Below, piece after piece: positions 1 through 12,078 of a stretch of DNA of 64,000 bases. The stretch spans positions 19,241,976 to 19,305,975 of the forward strand of contig NC_088298.1 in the NCBI RefSeq assembly GCF_032854445.1, written 5' to 3'. The notes beneath the pieces are model-generated. The model saw only the letters and a program-made list of their open reading frames with translations. It was not told where the DNA came from and did no database searches. The first letter of the stretch is position 1. Each line of letters starts with the position of its first letter. The translations under genes were made by a program, and so were the position numbers. This DNA is from Liolophura sinensis. Taxonomy: Eukaryota; Mollusca; Polyplacophora; Chitonida; Chitonidae.

Positions 1-212
1 GGTTCTGGTTATTGAAAAATCAGTGAATCTGTCCGTTAGCATTTCATCTACTAAAATGACAAACGATCCTCCTATAATCGACGCCTTGATCACGTGGTTC
101 AGACCGTTGGCAGTGGTACACTTTGAAGTTGGTAGTTCTGAACAAGCACAGTGCCCTCGATACTTTCTAAGCGATTAGGTATGATTTTATTTGTCCATTG
201 ATTGTTTTACAG

Positions 213-818
213 ATCCGCCCTCGGCACCGGAAGGACCCATCCAGATCACGGACCTGAACGAGAACTCTGCCGTCATCACCTGGAAGCCACCGCTTGATAA
301 CGGAGGACTGGACCTTACAGGTTACGCTGTAGAACGTCGTGACCGGAAATGGTCAAGCTGGATGAAGGTTCAGAAACTAGACTCGGAAACGTTGACCCTC
401 ACCATCGACAATCTCATCGAAGGTAACGAGTACCTCTTCCGAGTTTTCGCGGAGAATCCCGAAGGTCGAAGCCAGCCGCTGGAAATGGACGACGCCGTCG
501 TGCCGAGGAGAAAGGCCGAAGCACCGTCCGCTCCAGTCGGGCCAATCAGATTCAATAACGTCGAGCCGTCGACGGTAACGTTCGATTGGCTGCCACCGAA
601 CGATGACGGAGGCGCCGAACTGGAAAACTACACTATCGAGATGGCGAAACCCAAGGAAGAGTTCAAACAGATCGGAAAGGTCCAAGGCAACATTACCCGG
701 TACCGCGCTAAAGACTTAGAAGAAGGTTCCAAGTATACATTCCGTGTACGTGCTGTTAATCGAGCTGGAACGAGCGAGCCTTTGGAGTCCGAAGCCGTCA
801 TTGCCAGAAAACCACCAG
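213..818 (+). CDS. FN3 exon encoding two domains (types B and C)
   Basis: The exon is 606 nt (202 codons) with phase-1 ends, acceptor ttttacag and donor gtatgt. It holds two FN3 domains without an intron between them. The first has PPSAPEGP, then ITWKPPLDNGG and EYLFRVFAEN. The second has PSAPVGPI, FDWLPPNDDGG and KYTFRVRAVN. All other FN3 exons here carry one domain, so this is a B+C fused exon. The upstream exon lies outside the window. Confidence 0.95.
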
Positions 819-1456
819 GTATGTGTCTTAGTAGTATTGTATCAGTTCTGAGCAAATCTATTTAGCCTGAGACAGAAAATTTTCGACATTTTTGTATCTT
901 TACTAGCCTTGGTAGCAATAAGTGGTCGACGGCAAGATCACTTGCCTTCCGTTGATATAGACTGAACATTAACCTGTTTGTGTAGGATGAAATTTGCGCG
1001 TGACATGTGCTGTAGTTCATCACTTACTTGTCAAAGGTCGGTATAATACTTGGTGACTTCAAGTAACAGAGCAGTAACAGAAAAAAACAGAGCAGTGACG
1101 ACAGTGTGGTGGTTGGCAAATGGTAACACGTAACCGGTGAAATTTGGACTCTTTTCAGTTTACCTCTGTTAGGGTTTTATTCTAACTGTTGATGTAAATG
1201 CATAAGTAGTAACAAAGTACAGGCCCCCTAGCACCATGGCTTAAGGAGAATTAGGTAAAAAATGCAGTGAGAATTTATTAAACGTCACTGGTTTTGAATT
1301 ACTCAAGTGCTCTTTCCTCCACCCACCTGGGTTCAATGCACCCTGTGCATCAAAACAAGTAGACAGCATAAAATATACTTTTTATAATTCCTTTATAAAA
1401 AGTCCTTCTTTTAGTGACATCAAAATGTACATCTATTAACACTTTACCTGTTACAG

Positions 1457-1762
1457 AGCCACCCTCCAAACCACAGGGCCCGCTAAAAGTTCTAGAAACT
1501 CAGCGCACCTCTGCCACCATAGAATGGCAGCCACCGAAACATGATGGCGGACTTCCGCTCACGCATTACATCTTGGAGAAACGCGAGGCGCTGCGGACAC
1601 TGTGGAACAAGGTGGAGAAAGTGGACGCGAGTACACTACAGCACACCGTGGCCCACCTGACAGAGGGCAATGAGTACTACTTCCGGGTCATGGCCGAAAA
1701 CGAGGCCGGAGTTGGCCCAGCTTTAGAGATGGACTACCCAGTGATGGTGAAGAGCCCGTACG
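1457..1762 (+). CDS. FN3 domain exon, type A
   Basis: 306 nt, phase 1 at both ends, acceptor gttacag, donor gtaaga. FN3 hallmarks are IEWQPPKHDGG, THYILEKRE, LWNKV and EYYFRVMAEN. It ends VMVKSPYG, the type A signature that recurs every third domain in this array. Confidence 0.96.
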
Positions 1763-2813
1763 GTAAGACAATGCTTGTCTTCACAGGGAAATGAAATTTT
1801 AAAACGTTAATGTTTGGCGTTAAAGTGAAAGACAACACCTGACTAATGTTTATGTGCATTAAAAGACTACCATTCAAAGTATCTTAAACCGGCATTAAAT
1901 ATTTTTTAGTTTTTTTTTTTTCATCAGTAAAAATTTAGTGAAACTTCGTCTTGACACAGCTTCAATGCGTCTCCATTATGGGCAGCAAGGTGACGTCACG
2001 TTTACTCTAGCTCTCTAACATCGAAGTTATTTTCGGTATTATAGTGAAAATAGTAGCTTATGACAGATAAAAGTTGTGGACTCGGCGATGAAGATTCAAG
2101 TGATACATAGCTCTCTTCGAAATTGGACGTACTGGATATTTCTTCCACTGCTTGAACTGTTCACGCAGTAAACCTGCTATATCATTTACAGTTTAAATAG
2201 CGTGTATATGCACGACCGGATATTTCTGTTCAGGGCGTAGCCGCCGGAAGGGTTGTGCTGGTGATTTTAACCCCTAGTAAAGATTGCAAAATTACAAAGG
2301 GATTGTTGCATAACTAGATTCATGTTCAATTCTGAAACAAGTGGAAATAATTCTACGCCCCACTGACGCTGAACTAGGCATTTGACTGTCGCTGAATTTT
2401 ATGCTTCAATTATTGACCTAGTTATCGCGGACGTCAGAGAAAGTACGTCTCTTGAATTAATGTATTTTGTAAAAGAAAAGCATCCCTTGTTAGACATCCC
2501 AAGAAAGACGAAGGAGCAAAATTTAAATTCTTCAATTCTCATAAACTTAGGGAAAACATTGTGTCGTAAGATTCGTTCTGAACGATTCAAGATGATGTCT
2601 TATGCATCAGGTCTGTGTTATCGTATGTCACTTCATGAAGTAAATGGGTAAACGCTACATCACACCTTAGGCCGCTCAATCTGATAGCAACGTGTTTAAT
2701 TGGATAAAATTCTCAAGATGTCTGCCTCGATTCACACCAGTAATGGTTTGCAGAATTGACATTTTGTTCTACTTGTTATTTTTTTTTAAAAGGTCATTAA
2801 TATAATAAAGAGT

Positions 2814-2879
2814 AATTTATTTATTTGATTGGTGTTTTACGCCGTACTCAAAAATATTTCACTTATACGACAACGGCAT
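2814..2879 (-). repeat. SINE 3' end fragment
   Basis: Reverse complement of the tail shared by the other SINE copies (gtataagtgaaatattttt, gagtacggcgtaaaacacca, then an atcaaataaata tail). 5' truncated. Confidence 0.85.
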
Positions 2880-3107
2880 ATAAAGTATAATACTGCTTTG
2901 GAATGAAATATGTTTTAGCCAAGTGATGTCTTGCCCTTTAAGTGAGGAAGTGTATGAAGATATTTTTTAACTTTTAACTTTTAACTTCTCAGGTTTTAAG
3001 TAAATATCCAACAAATATCAAAAGAATGACAGCCATCGCTATTATTGTTTAAGAACTTCTTTAAATAACTGGATGGAAAATAAACCTTCAGGTTTCCGAT
3101 CGTAGCC

Positions 3108-3230
3108 GAGAAAGTCTGCAACAACTTGTGGCAGGTCGTAGGTGACCCCCGGGCAGAGCCCCATTACCATAATGCTGGCCGCCCTCGCAAGTAATATTCT
3201 TGAGTACGACGTAAAACACTAGTCAAATAG
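3108..3230 (+). repeat. SINE 3' fragment
   Basis: It matches the right half of the full copies: ggcaggtcgtaggtgaccc, ccataatgctggccgcc, attcttgagtacgacgtaaa. The tRNA-like head is missing. Confidence 0.85.
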
Positions 3231-3443
3231 ATCGATAAAAAAAACTCTACAAAGGAATATATGTAATTCAGGACAAAGAAAATTATTCAGTCCCCGTTCT
3301 GTATGTCATGTAATGCTGAATGCTGCAGCAACCAAATAAATCTCTCCATCCAGTACTCTTAGCGATACAATCACGAGGAATGTAAAAAGATAAAATTACA
3401 AAAATGTCTTTAGAAAAAATTTTTGTACACTGTCATTTCACAG

Positions 3444-3749
3444 AAAAACCGTCGGCACCAGTGGGCCCTCTTGTCATTAGTGACGTAACAGAAGACTCTT
3501 GTGAACTGGAATGGAAGGCGCCAGAAAGCGATGGCGGTCTCCCCATCACCGCGTACTGCGTGGAGATGAGAGAGGTTCGTCGCAGCGCCTGGACAAAGTG
3601 TGCCGAGATCAAACCGACGCACGCGCGCTGTCACGTTAGCGGCATGTTGACCGACAACGAATACATGTTCCGTGTCTCAGCCATTAACGAGGAAGGTCAA
3701 GGACCCTATCTCAACTCCGTGGATTCAGCAAAACCAAAGAAACCAGTCT
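3444..3749 (+). CDS. FN3 domain exon, type B
   Basis: 306 nt, phase 1. It shows KPSAPVGPL, LEWKAPESDGG, VEMREVRRSAW and EYMFRVSAIN. The donor is gtaagt at 3750, which splits a Ser codon completed by cc of the next exon. Confidence 0.95.
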
Positions 3750-4067
3750 GTAAGTTTATGAGGTTCTTCGTTCTTTCTGAGTTGTGAAAAAGCAATGTAT
3801 TGGGGTTGTCAAACAGCTACTTTCTACTTTTGTGAAATGATTACGTACTTTTTCAGTTAAGATTCTGTTCTGTTAAATATCAGTAAATATTAATCAGAAA
3901 AAAATCATCTTTGCAAACGCTACTGTTTGAACGTGGCAAATAGAGAAACTTCGACGTAAGAATCAAACAAAAGAAATCTTTGAAATCAACCTCGCTGTGT
4001 ATGTGTGATGAACCATTCCACAATTAGCGGAAACAGTATGTAACTTGCTTTCATGGATTCCTTGTAG

Positions 4068-4370
4068 CCGTGCCTAAAGCCCCCGAATCGGTCAAGATCA
4101 CGGAGATCGGACAGGACAATGCCTCCCTGGAATGGCGGCCACCGCTAGATGACGGCGGATCTCGCGTCACACGTTACATCATTGAGAAGATGCGTGACAA
4201 CGCGGACGGCTGGACCAAAGTGGCGACAGTTGATGCCTACAAGACCCATTATGACGTTCCTGACCTCGAGGAAGGTAAAGGTTACTACTTCTCTGTCAGC
4301 GCCGAGAACGAGGCCGGCGTCGGAAAACGATGTGAGACGGAAAAACCAGCCCGACCGAAGCGCCCTCTGG
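4068..4370 (+). CDS. FN3 domain exon, type C
   Basis: 303 nt, phase 1, acceptor ccttgtag, donor gtaagt. It shows PKAPESVKI, LEWRPPLDDGG, IIEKMRDNADGW and GYYFSVSAENEAG, and ends RPKRPLG. The DGW/SDW sequence before strand C' is typical of the C type. Confidence 0.95.
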
Positions 4371-4823
4371 GTAAGTCTCTTACCTGCACTATAACTCAAT
4401 TAGCCTCGTTACTGAACTTTACTGCCGAGCTGTGACAAAGGAAACAAGTGACTTTAACAGTTTCGATGACCAATATTTGTTATCTTACCCTAAGAAGCAA
4501 ATAAGGGCAATTTGTAGATTTTGAACAAGACACCTTATTCTGTGAGTAAAGAGGTCAGTACATAGAAGAATGTTGCAAAATGTTTAAGTGTTAAAACAAA
4601 ATGAAACTCAAAACCAGATCAGGACAATTTTTCTGTTTTGTCATTTTAGGGCAGTTTAGTTCAAACTGTATATGAATATTTGTGAAATATATGTGTGATA
4701 ATGTAGTTTGTTTTTATTTTATAACGTTTTCTTTTGAAGTTTAAATTAAAATTGAAATATTTCCCTGAATGAATAAAAAGGCTAACAATGATGGAACTTC
4801 TTATTTTAACTTTTTTTTCATAG

Positions 4824-5126
4824 CCAAACCATCACCTCCTGTTGGACCTGTCGAGGTATCTGACATACAGCGAGCTTCCGTGAAGTTGTCATGGAAACCA
4901 TGTCAGAATGATGGCGGTGCACCTGTCACTTCCTACACCGTGGAAAAGAGAGAATCGTGGAAATCCAATTTCTCCTTCGTGGAGAAGATCTCCATACCAA
5001 ATACGTCTTGTACCATACCCTTCCTGAAGGAAGGTCAAGAATACTATGCCAGAATTCTGGCAGAGAACTCTGTGGGCTTGTCCAAGCCTCTGGAATCTGA
5101 CAGCTTCGTACCCAAGAGCCCATACA
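4824..5126 (+). CDS. FN3 domain exon, type A
   Basis: 303 nt, phase 1, acceptor tttcatag, donor gtgagt. It shows KPSPPVGPV, LSWKPCQNDGG, TVEKRES and EYYARILAEN, and ends VPKSPYS/N at the junction. The conserved PP before DGG reads PC here. Confidence 0.95.
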
Positions 5127-5350
5127 GTGAGTTGACCAATAATTCTATGGACATCTGGTACTGTCATGACAACATGGAAACATCAAATATCTCTTATTAT
5201 ATGTTGTGACAGTGAGCGAGTTAAGGTTAACGCGTGGGTGCTTTGCACAGTGTAACGTTCCCGGAAGACCACTTCTGTTCCTCCAATATGGAAAGCAATC
5301 TGTACGTCACATGTGGGAAAGCTCGTCAGTGACTTGCCAAATGGCAGTTC

Positions 5351-5371
5351 ATATATATATATATATATATA
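5351..5371. repeat. (TA)n microsatellite
   Basis: About ten AT dinucleotides in the intron after the exon ending 5126. Confidence 0.95.
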
Positions 5372-5471
5372 ATTCGAGTGTCAGGAGAATTCGGGTTAAC
5401 CAAAATTAAAGTAACTTTTTAATATACTTACAAACACTGTGATGAAATTTAATCATTAAATTCCATTTTAG

Positions 5472-5774
5472 ATCCACCCTCACCGCCGCAGAACCTCACT
5501 GTTACCGAGACCACAGCTGACAGCATTACTGTCCAATGGAAACCGCCTGCCGATGATGGCGGACTTCCGCTACGAGGCTACATCGTGGAGCGGCGCGAGA
5601 AGCGTCGCGCAGCCTGGATGAAGATTGCCAGCGTCAAACCAACGACGTTGTCGTACCAACTGGAAAACCTAACGGAGGGCAATGAGTACATGATTCACGT
5701 GATTGCTGAGAACGACGAAGGTCAAAGTGCACCTGCGGAAACCGCGGAGGCCGTTAGACCCGAACGTGAACCAG
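5472..5774 (+). CDS. FN3 domain exon, type B
   Basis: 303 nt, phase 1, acceptor cattttag, donor gtagat. It shows PPSPPQNL, VQWKPPADDGG, IVERREKRRAAW and EYMIHVIAEN. It joins the preceding KSPY as KSPYNPPSPP, the usual FN3-FN3 linker of the titin family. Confidence 0.95.
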
Positions 5775-6195
5775 GTAGATGTCACAAGTCTAGGTGTCCC
5801 AAGTCTATGTGTTGAAATAGTTAAACCAGAATTGCTTGATACGATACTTATTGCTTTACGAGAAACGGAAGTGTTTAATATGGTCTTAATTTTCTCCCGA
5901 AAAGTGGAAATCATTAACATTTCCCGATTGCATCCCGAATAACAGATTTCCAATATGTCTCGATTAATTCCGGTAAAATGGAAATGCCTTTAAAAAAGGA
6001 TGTGAAAGAAAATCAGAATTCCTAATTCCTAAAAAAAAATCTTCAGAGAAGTGGTATGTGCTTAATATGTTCCTGATGGCCTCCCTAAAATTGATTATGG
6101 TTAAGGTCCTAATTCTGTGTGAAAGACACGTAAATATTTGATAAAGCCCTGCTTCATTCCGGAAGTGCTCAATACGGTCTTACTTCCGCTTGCAG

Positions 6196-6495
6196 GTGTT
6201 CCAGAGCGCCCAATGTCGCCGTTACGCGTCAGTAACGTCACCGCCAATAGCGTAACACTGGACTGGCTGCCTCCCAGAGACAACGGCGGTGCGCCCATCA
6301 CAGGCTACAAGATCGAAATGTCTTCTGACGAGGAGGCCTGGACGAACCTGGCTTTGCTCGAAGGGGAGGGAACTCAGCTACGAGTAGCTGACCTGGAACA
6401 GGGACGCCCTTACTATTTCAGGGTGGCTGCTATGAATAAAGTGGGCACAGGCAAACCGATAGAATCGGACAGAGTTGTTCCAAAACGACCTGTTG
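6196..6495 (+). CDS. FN3 domain exon, type C
   Basis: 300 nt, phase 1, acceptor cgcttgcag, donor gtgagt. It shows VPERPMSPL, LDWLPPRDNGG, SSDEEAWTNL and PYYFRVAAMN, and ends PKRPVG. It is one codon shorter than its C-type neighbours. Confidence 0.95.
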
Positions 6496-6737
6496 GTGAG
6501 TGTGAAATATTAATCAGTTTTACTCTTAAATTTCTTTGATTAATAAGCCTTGGACGTTAGTTATGTAATGGATGCAATGGATGATTCACATTGTCTAGTA
6601 TGATCGTCGATTCTGTATGTGTAGCCATTGTTACGAATGTAGCGAGTTAGCAAAAAAGATACATAGCGAGTTAGCTACAAGCATACTTACATTTTACAAT
6701 AGATTTGATTTTACCCTTTGGAACGTGTCTTTTCCAG

Positions 6738-7043
6738 GTCCCCCTGGTACTCCGATTGGCCCAATCGCTGTTACCAATGTCACCAGAGACTCCGCCTCCT
6801 TGGAATGGGAGGTGCCAGAAGACGACGGCGGGTCTCCACTGACCGCGTATGTCGTGGAAAAGCGCGACGCCAATCGCACGAGCTGGCAGAGGGTGGACAA
6901 AATCTCCGACACTCTCACTTCGATCAACTGCCGTAACCTGTCTGACGGCTGTGAATACTTCTTTAGGGTGTTTGCTGTCAACAAAGCCGGCAGCAGCGAA
7001 CCTCTCGAAATGGACAAACCCGTACTGATTAAGAGCCCGTACG
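6738..7043 (+). CDS. FN3 domain exon, type A
   Basis: 306 nt, phase 1, acceptor cttttccag, donor gtgagt. It shows PPGTPIGPI, LEWEVPEDDGG, VVEKRDANRTSW and EYFFRVFAVN, and ends LIKSPYG. Confidence 0.96.
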
Positions 7044-7324
7044 GTGAGTTGAATGACCACGGTTCAAACCCGACCTCTGGCAATTTTGCTTCTACTCAAA
7101 TGACTCAATTTTTCATGCCATCTGCACATGAACTTAAACTTATTCCACTTTTGTCATTACTGAAAATTTTACTAAATTTTACTGTTTTACTATGCGTATC
7201 ACAAAAAGTAAGTTACACTCGTCTTAATTGATCAAATACTTTAGCAAACTTGTCTGTCTTTTGAAGGACTGATTCCGACTATTTTCAACTGTATTTTCAA
7301 TAATTGTATTATTTTAATTTCCAG

Positions 7325-7630
7325 ATGTTCCTGGTCCTCCGAAAGGACCGCTCAGAATCTCCCGTATCACCGAGGACTCTGTGGATCTGGAATGGGAACC
7401 CCCAGAGAAAGATGGCGGAATACCTATCCTGAAATACGTGATCGAGATCCGAGAGTCCCGCCGCAGCACTTGGGGACGGGCTGGCATTACAGACGGCATG
7501 ACCACGCGATTTACACCGCGAAATCTAGTCGTCGACAACGAATATTTCTTCCGCATCCGAGCAGTGAATGAAGAAGGAGAAGGACCGCCTCTTGAGAGTT
7601 TGGAAGGTGTAATACCTGTCATCAAAATAG
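7325..7630 (+). CDS. FN3 domain exon, type B
   Basis: 306 nt, phase 1, acceptor atttccag, donor gtaagt. It shows VPGPPKGPL, LEWEPPEKDGG, IEIRESRRSTW and EYFFRIRAVN. The C-terminal linker PVIKIG lacks the usual Pro-Lys-Arg pattern. Confidence 0.95.
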
Positions 7631-7850
7631 GTAAGTTTCCACTTGAAATGTACAATTTTGGTAGCAGTTGTTTTTGTGCTGAAATATGATTTCCTGAATT
7701 AAGTCGCACGTGCTCAAGGTTCGGTGGAACCTTATGCAAGTATTTTGTGATTTGGATGGAATGATCATATATAAAACTGCCCCTTTCGAGAAAGCTAAGA
7801 TTCACGCTGATGAAACAGTATCACGGTAACTAAGAAATTGCCCTCTGTAG

Positions 7851-8133
7851 TTCCAGACCTTGCCACTAGACTGGATCTGAGCATTATCAGTATCGATAGT
7901 TGGGAATTAAAATGGAGAACACAGAAGTATTTGGTTGTGCAAGTGATGTCAAGTCACGGTGTTAAGTGGCGTGCCACAACTTTGGTCATGAAGTGTTATA
8001 CCTTAAATAGGTCCTACCAGGCTAATCTGAAATTTCACGAGACTGTACTTTACCGGTACTACGTATACCAATTCTGTTCTTGTTTTGGAGTAACACACCT
8101 CGCATTGCATTGTTCCCCGGTCATCTATGATGA
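7851..8133 (+). pseudogene. Decayed FN3 exon relic
   Basis: After an AG at 7849-7850, the phase-1 frame shows an FN3-like start, LDLSIISIDSWELKW. Its L-to-W spacing of 15 residues equals that of the exon at 7325. It continues with KYLVVQV, VKWRATT, LYRYYVY and FGVTH...SPVI, following the FN3 order. The DGG loop is missing and no usable donor is seen. The start lies 314 nt before the next exon start, out of frame with it. I infer a dead domain copy, perhaps once the first half of a two-domain exon like 213-818. Confidence 0.5.
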
Positions 8134-8164
8134 ACCAGAGATTCTGGTTTCTTGTCATTTCCAG

Positions 8165-8470
8165 AGCCACCTACAGCACCCGTTTACGTCAGAGTGTCGA
8201 AAGTAAACGCCGACAAATGCAACTTGGAATGGAAATCTCCAATGAGTGACGGTGGGTCGAGAGTGAAGCGCTACATCCTTCAGATGAAGGAGGACCGAGC
8301 ATCCAGTCCCTGGCAGGATATTGGTTCCGTGGAATCCTACCGCAACACGTTTACGGCGAAGGATTTGGAACCTGGCAAGAACTACCTGTTCGCTGTGTCG
8401 GCTGAGAATGACGCTGGTGTCAGCGAACCAACAGTGACAGAGAAACCAGTGTCACCAAGGAAACCACTGG
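8165..8470 (+). CDS. FN3 domain exon, type C
   Basis: 306 nt, phase 1, acceptor catttccag, donor gtgagt. It shows PPTAPVYV, LEWKSPMSDGG, QMKEDRASSPW and NYLFAVSAEN, and ends SPRKPLG. Confidence 0.95.
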
Positions 8471-8935
8471 GTGAGTTAACATTCAAATACATACATAATT
8501 TGGCACTTCCTTTCTTCATTTGAGTGAGCTGTGGATTTTTAGGATAGTGTGTACATTTCAGCCCATTGGTAACAAGAAGATTAGAATCCCAAATGAAAAT
8601 CTTAAAAGTAGAGGTTCCATAAAATTTCAGAGGAACAACAGATTTTCAGTTGGGTAGTGTGAGGAAAACTTGTATAACAGCACTATATTTAAAGGTCTCG
8701 AAAATCACAAAGTGATCAATTCATTATTTTCTATGCCATTTTAAACTTTTTTTGCACTTTTTGTTCCAATGAAATTTTATTAGTGCTCAAGCTGTTGACT
8801 TCATTAAGGTGTTATGCTCTTGAAAAGTAATAGATCTGGGGTTTTACTTTTATTGCTAAAAACAGTTCTTAGACTAAGTTATGTCCCCAATAGAAGAAAT
8901 GATGAATAATTAGTTTTTGAATATCTTCCTTTTAG

Positions 8936-9241
8936 CTGCACCATCTCGACCTGTCGGACCGCTCATGTTCAGTGACATCCTTAAGGATTCCGTGACCGTT
9001 GCTTGGCAACCAAGTAAAGAAGATGGCGGCTCGCCGATCACGGGTTACGTAGTTGAAAAGAAGGAACAGTGGAAGTCCAGCTGGCTCTACGTGGACAAAG
9101 TCCGCCCTAGTCACACTAGTCTCACGGTGCAACACCTATTGGAGGGGACAGAGTACAAGCTTCGAGTCCTGGCCGAGAACGCCGTTGGTACTTCCGAACC
9201 TCTTGAAGGAGATACGGCAATTGTTCCCAAGAGTCCATACA
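8936..9241 (+). CDS. FN3 domain exon, type A
   Basis: 306 nt, phase 1, acceptor ccttttag, donor gtaagt. It shows APSRPVGPL, VAWQPSKEDGG, VVEKKEQWKSSW and EYKLRVLAEN, and ends VPKSPYS. Confidence 0.95.
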
Positions 9242-9673
9242 GTAAGTTGTCTTTAACTTTTGCATCGGTGGATATCAGTTTTAACCTTGCTAAACGATGG
9301 TCACCTCACTACTGGAACTCCTAACATTGGCAGAGAGCTTTTGGCTGCGAAATAGCCATTCATGACTAATTCTCCGGTTATAATTAACATATTTAAATGT
9401 CATTCTCAGGGAGGCTGACACTGTTTGGCCACAAGAAAAGTCTGGTGACTTCTACATGAGCGACTTATTTCGTTTAACCCTGGTCTGGACATTACTATCA
9501 TGCCAACCAGAGACAACAATTCCATACTCCATTAAGAAAGATCGTCTTTGGCTATCCGGAAACACTGACGTGTGCTTTAGTTTATAATGGTAGAAATTAC
9601 CTGTTGGAGATGGGTGGGTAAGCGTGAGACTTACAAATCGAAATGTAACCTAATGTGCATATTGTTATCACAG

Positions 9674-9979
9674 ACAAACCCGGTGTTCCTGTTGGACCGC
9701 TGGAAATCTCAGACGTCGACTCCACATCAGCGACAATCAGCTGGAAACCACCGACAGACGACGGCGGACTACCCATCAAGCGCTACGTCATTGAACGACG
9801 TGACGCCAAACGCTTCGCCTGGATGAAAGTGGGAACGTCAAAACCACACTCTACCTCGTTCACCGTAGACGGGCTCCGTGAAGGTAACGACTACTTCTTC
9901 CACGTCATGGCTGAAAATGACGAAGGTGTGGGTGAACCTCTGGAACACCTGGAGCCGGTTACGCCAAGGAAAGCGCCAG
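9674..9979 (+). CDS. FN3 domain exon, type B
   Basis: 306 nt, phase 1, acceptor ttatcacag. It shows KPGVPVGPL, ISWKPPTDDGG, VIERRDAKRFAW and DYFFHVMAEN, and ends TPRKAPG. The donor gtgggg is weak compared with the other exons. Confidence 0.94.
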
Positions 9980-10306
9980 GTGGGGAAAAATAAGGAAAAC
10001 CATTTCATATACCTTGAATGTTTTGTCCTGTTTTAATTTCCACAATTTTTTGTCCTTCTTTTCCTGTTGAAGATTTTACAGTTGTTTCTTGTAGTGTTCA
10101 TGTCTTCATTTAATTTCTTCAGGTAGCGTTGATGTTTATTAAAATCTGTTGTACTTAAGTTGATGCTGCTTCTCAAATTAACGTTGAAGGCATATGTGTA
10201 AACATGTGAGCTGTTTATCAGTATAACTTGTTATTTACAAAATTTTATGCTCTTTCTTTAAAGTGTTGTTTTAACTCCCATGTCTGGTCTTCTTATGAAT
10301 ATTCAG

Positions 10307-10609
10307 AACGACCTGGACCAATCACAGGTCGACTTAGAGCCAGCAAAGTGACGGCAAACTCAGTGACACTAGACTGGACTCCACCAATGGAAACCGGCGG
10401 ATCACGTCTTTCAGGCTACCTTATCGAGGGATGGAACAAGAAATCTGACTGGTTCAAACTGGACGAGATCGATCCAGACAAAATGCAGTATGTGGCTCGT
10501 AATTTGGAGGAGGGTGTGGAATATGACTTCCGTATCAGTGCCAAGAACGCCGTGGGCATAAGCAAATCCGTCTCCCTGGATAAGACGGTCAGACCCACAA
10601 AACCAGCAG
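10307..10609 (+). CDS. FN3 domain exon, type C
   Basis: 303 nt, phase 1, acceptor aatattcag. It shows ERPGPITG, LDWTPPMETGG, IEGWNKKSDW and EYDFRISAKN, and ends RPTKPAG. The donor gttggt is non-consensus at +3 to +5. Confidence 0.93.
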
Positions 10610-10907
10610 GTTGGTGCTTAATAATTGCCAGATTACAAATGTATTTCAGACCTCTTTCCATCAATGGACTCTCAAAATCCACGTCATTCTATTTAAAGCC
10701 GATTCTGTTTACAGCCATAAAGTTTATCAAGTATTATTGCTAACGATAATGGGTCTGCGATCATTCACTTGGCAGTTTCCTTTATGGTTTTCAAATGATT
10801 TAGGACTTGACGCTTAATTTAGATTCAGTCACAAAGAACAAATGAATCAGTGCAAACAGACAAATAAAATTGCCTGTCAATATATCGCATACTTTCTCAT
10901 TTACCAG

Positions 10908-11213
10908 AATCTCCCGGGGCTCCGACTGGTCCCTTGGAAGCATTAGACGTGAACAAGACGTCCATGACCTTGAAATGGAAACCTCCAGCCAATGATGGCG
11001 GAAGTCCGATCACGGGTTACATCATCGACAAGCTGGACGTGCAGTGGGGAGGATGGATGAGAGCTGCGCGTGTCGCTGCCGGCGTTAACGAATACAACCT
11101 TGCCGGCCTCATTCAAGGTCATGACTACAACTTCCGGGTTTACGCGGAGAACAAACTCGGCGCCGGAGATCCAATTGAATTGAGGCATCCAGTCACAGCC
11201 AAGAGTCCATATG
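10908..11213 (+). CDS. FN3 domain exon, type A
   Basis: 306 nt, phase 1, acceptor atttaccag, donor gtgaga. It shows SPGAPTGPL, LKWKPPANDGG, IIDKLDVQWGGW and DYNFRVYAEN, and ends TAKSPYG. Confidence 0.95.
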
Positions 11214-11494
11214 GTGAGATTTTATTACATAGGCTAATCAGACTTGTCTATCACGTGGTGCTAGTTTCATTAGTTTATCTTCAATTCATTGATGGTGGGG
11301 TTTTTTTCTTTTCAAATAGGCCTAACATAGCGAAAACTTGGTACTCGTTACTCAGTGAAGTTCACAATACATGGAAGTTTAAGGTTTCTTCTTGAAAGCT
11401 CTTACAAGAAAACAAAAGTTATAAAACAATGAATGATCTTCATTCGATCCATTATATATACCTCTTGGGAATACTTATGGCTTCTATTTTCCAG

Positions 11495-11797
11495 AGCTTC
11501 CATCATCTCCTCGAGATCTCAAAGTAACAGATATTAACGAAGATACTGTCGGGCTGGAGTGGTCTCCCCCTGACAACCTAGGCGGTACTGATCTGCTTGG
11601 TTACGTCATCGAAAAGCGTGACGCAAGCAGGACGCAATGGGTGAAGATTGGACAAGTCAAACCCGAACTTAACCGCTACAACGTGAGAAACTTACTTGAA
11701 GGACGAGATTACGTTTTCCGGATCTTTGCGGAAAATACGGAGGGGCTGAGTGAACCAACCACACTGATGTCGCCCGTCATGCCACAGCGCCCTGTGG
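11495..11797 (+). CDS. FN3 domain exon, type B
   Basis: 303 nt, phase 1, acceptor attttccag, donor gtaagg. It shows LPSSPRDL, LEWSPPDNLGG, VIEKRDASRTQW and DYVFRIFAEN, and ends MPQRPVG. The usual D-D-G-G turn reads D-N-L-G-G. Confidence 0.95.
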
Positions 11798-11914
11798 GTA
11801 AGGAACATTGTAATACAAACCTGCAGATATAGTTAGACAAGTTCCATGGCAAACAGTATTGCCAACGTTCAATGATCTTTGCAACAGTTGTCAGTGTCCA
11901 TTGTGTCTATCCTT

Positions 11915-12078
11915 TGTTGGTATCAATTGCTGATATATCCACTGTTGATAGCTATTGCTGATATCCTCTGTTGATATTCGTTGCTGATATCCACTGTTGA
12001 TATCCATTGCTGATATCATTGCCGATATCCTCTGTTGATATCTACTGATATATTTTTATCATTTGCTGATATCCATGG
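11915..12078. repeat. Minisatellite, GTTGATATCC/GCTGATATCC unit
   Basis: Irregular head-to-tail repeats of gttgatatccattgctgata type units (about 22-24 nt), each holding one or two GATATC palindromes. Intronic. Confidence 0.9.

Noticed and set aside
370-685. Minus-strand open frames opposite FN3 exons (also near 6671-7083 and 7314-7805)
   Set aside because: They are shadows of the conserved + strand FN3 coding sequence.
2382-2651. 89-codon open frame in the intron 1763-3443
   Set aside because: It starts at TTG, not ATG, resembles no domain I know, has no splice-site partners, and lies in AT-rich intron.
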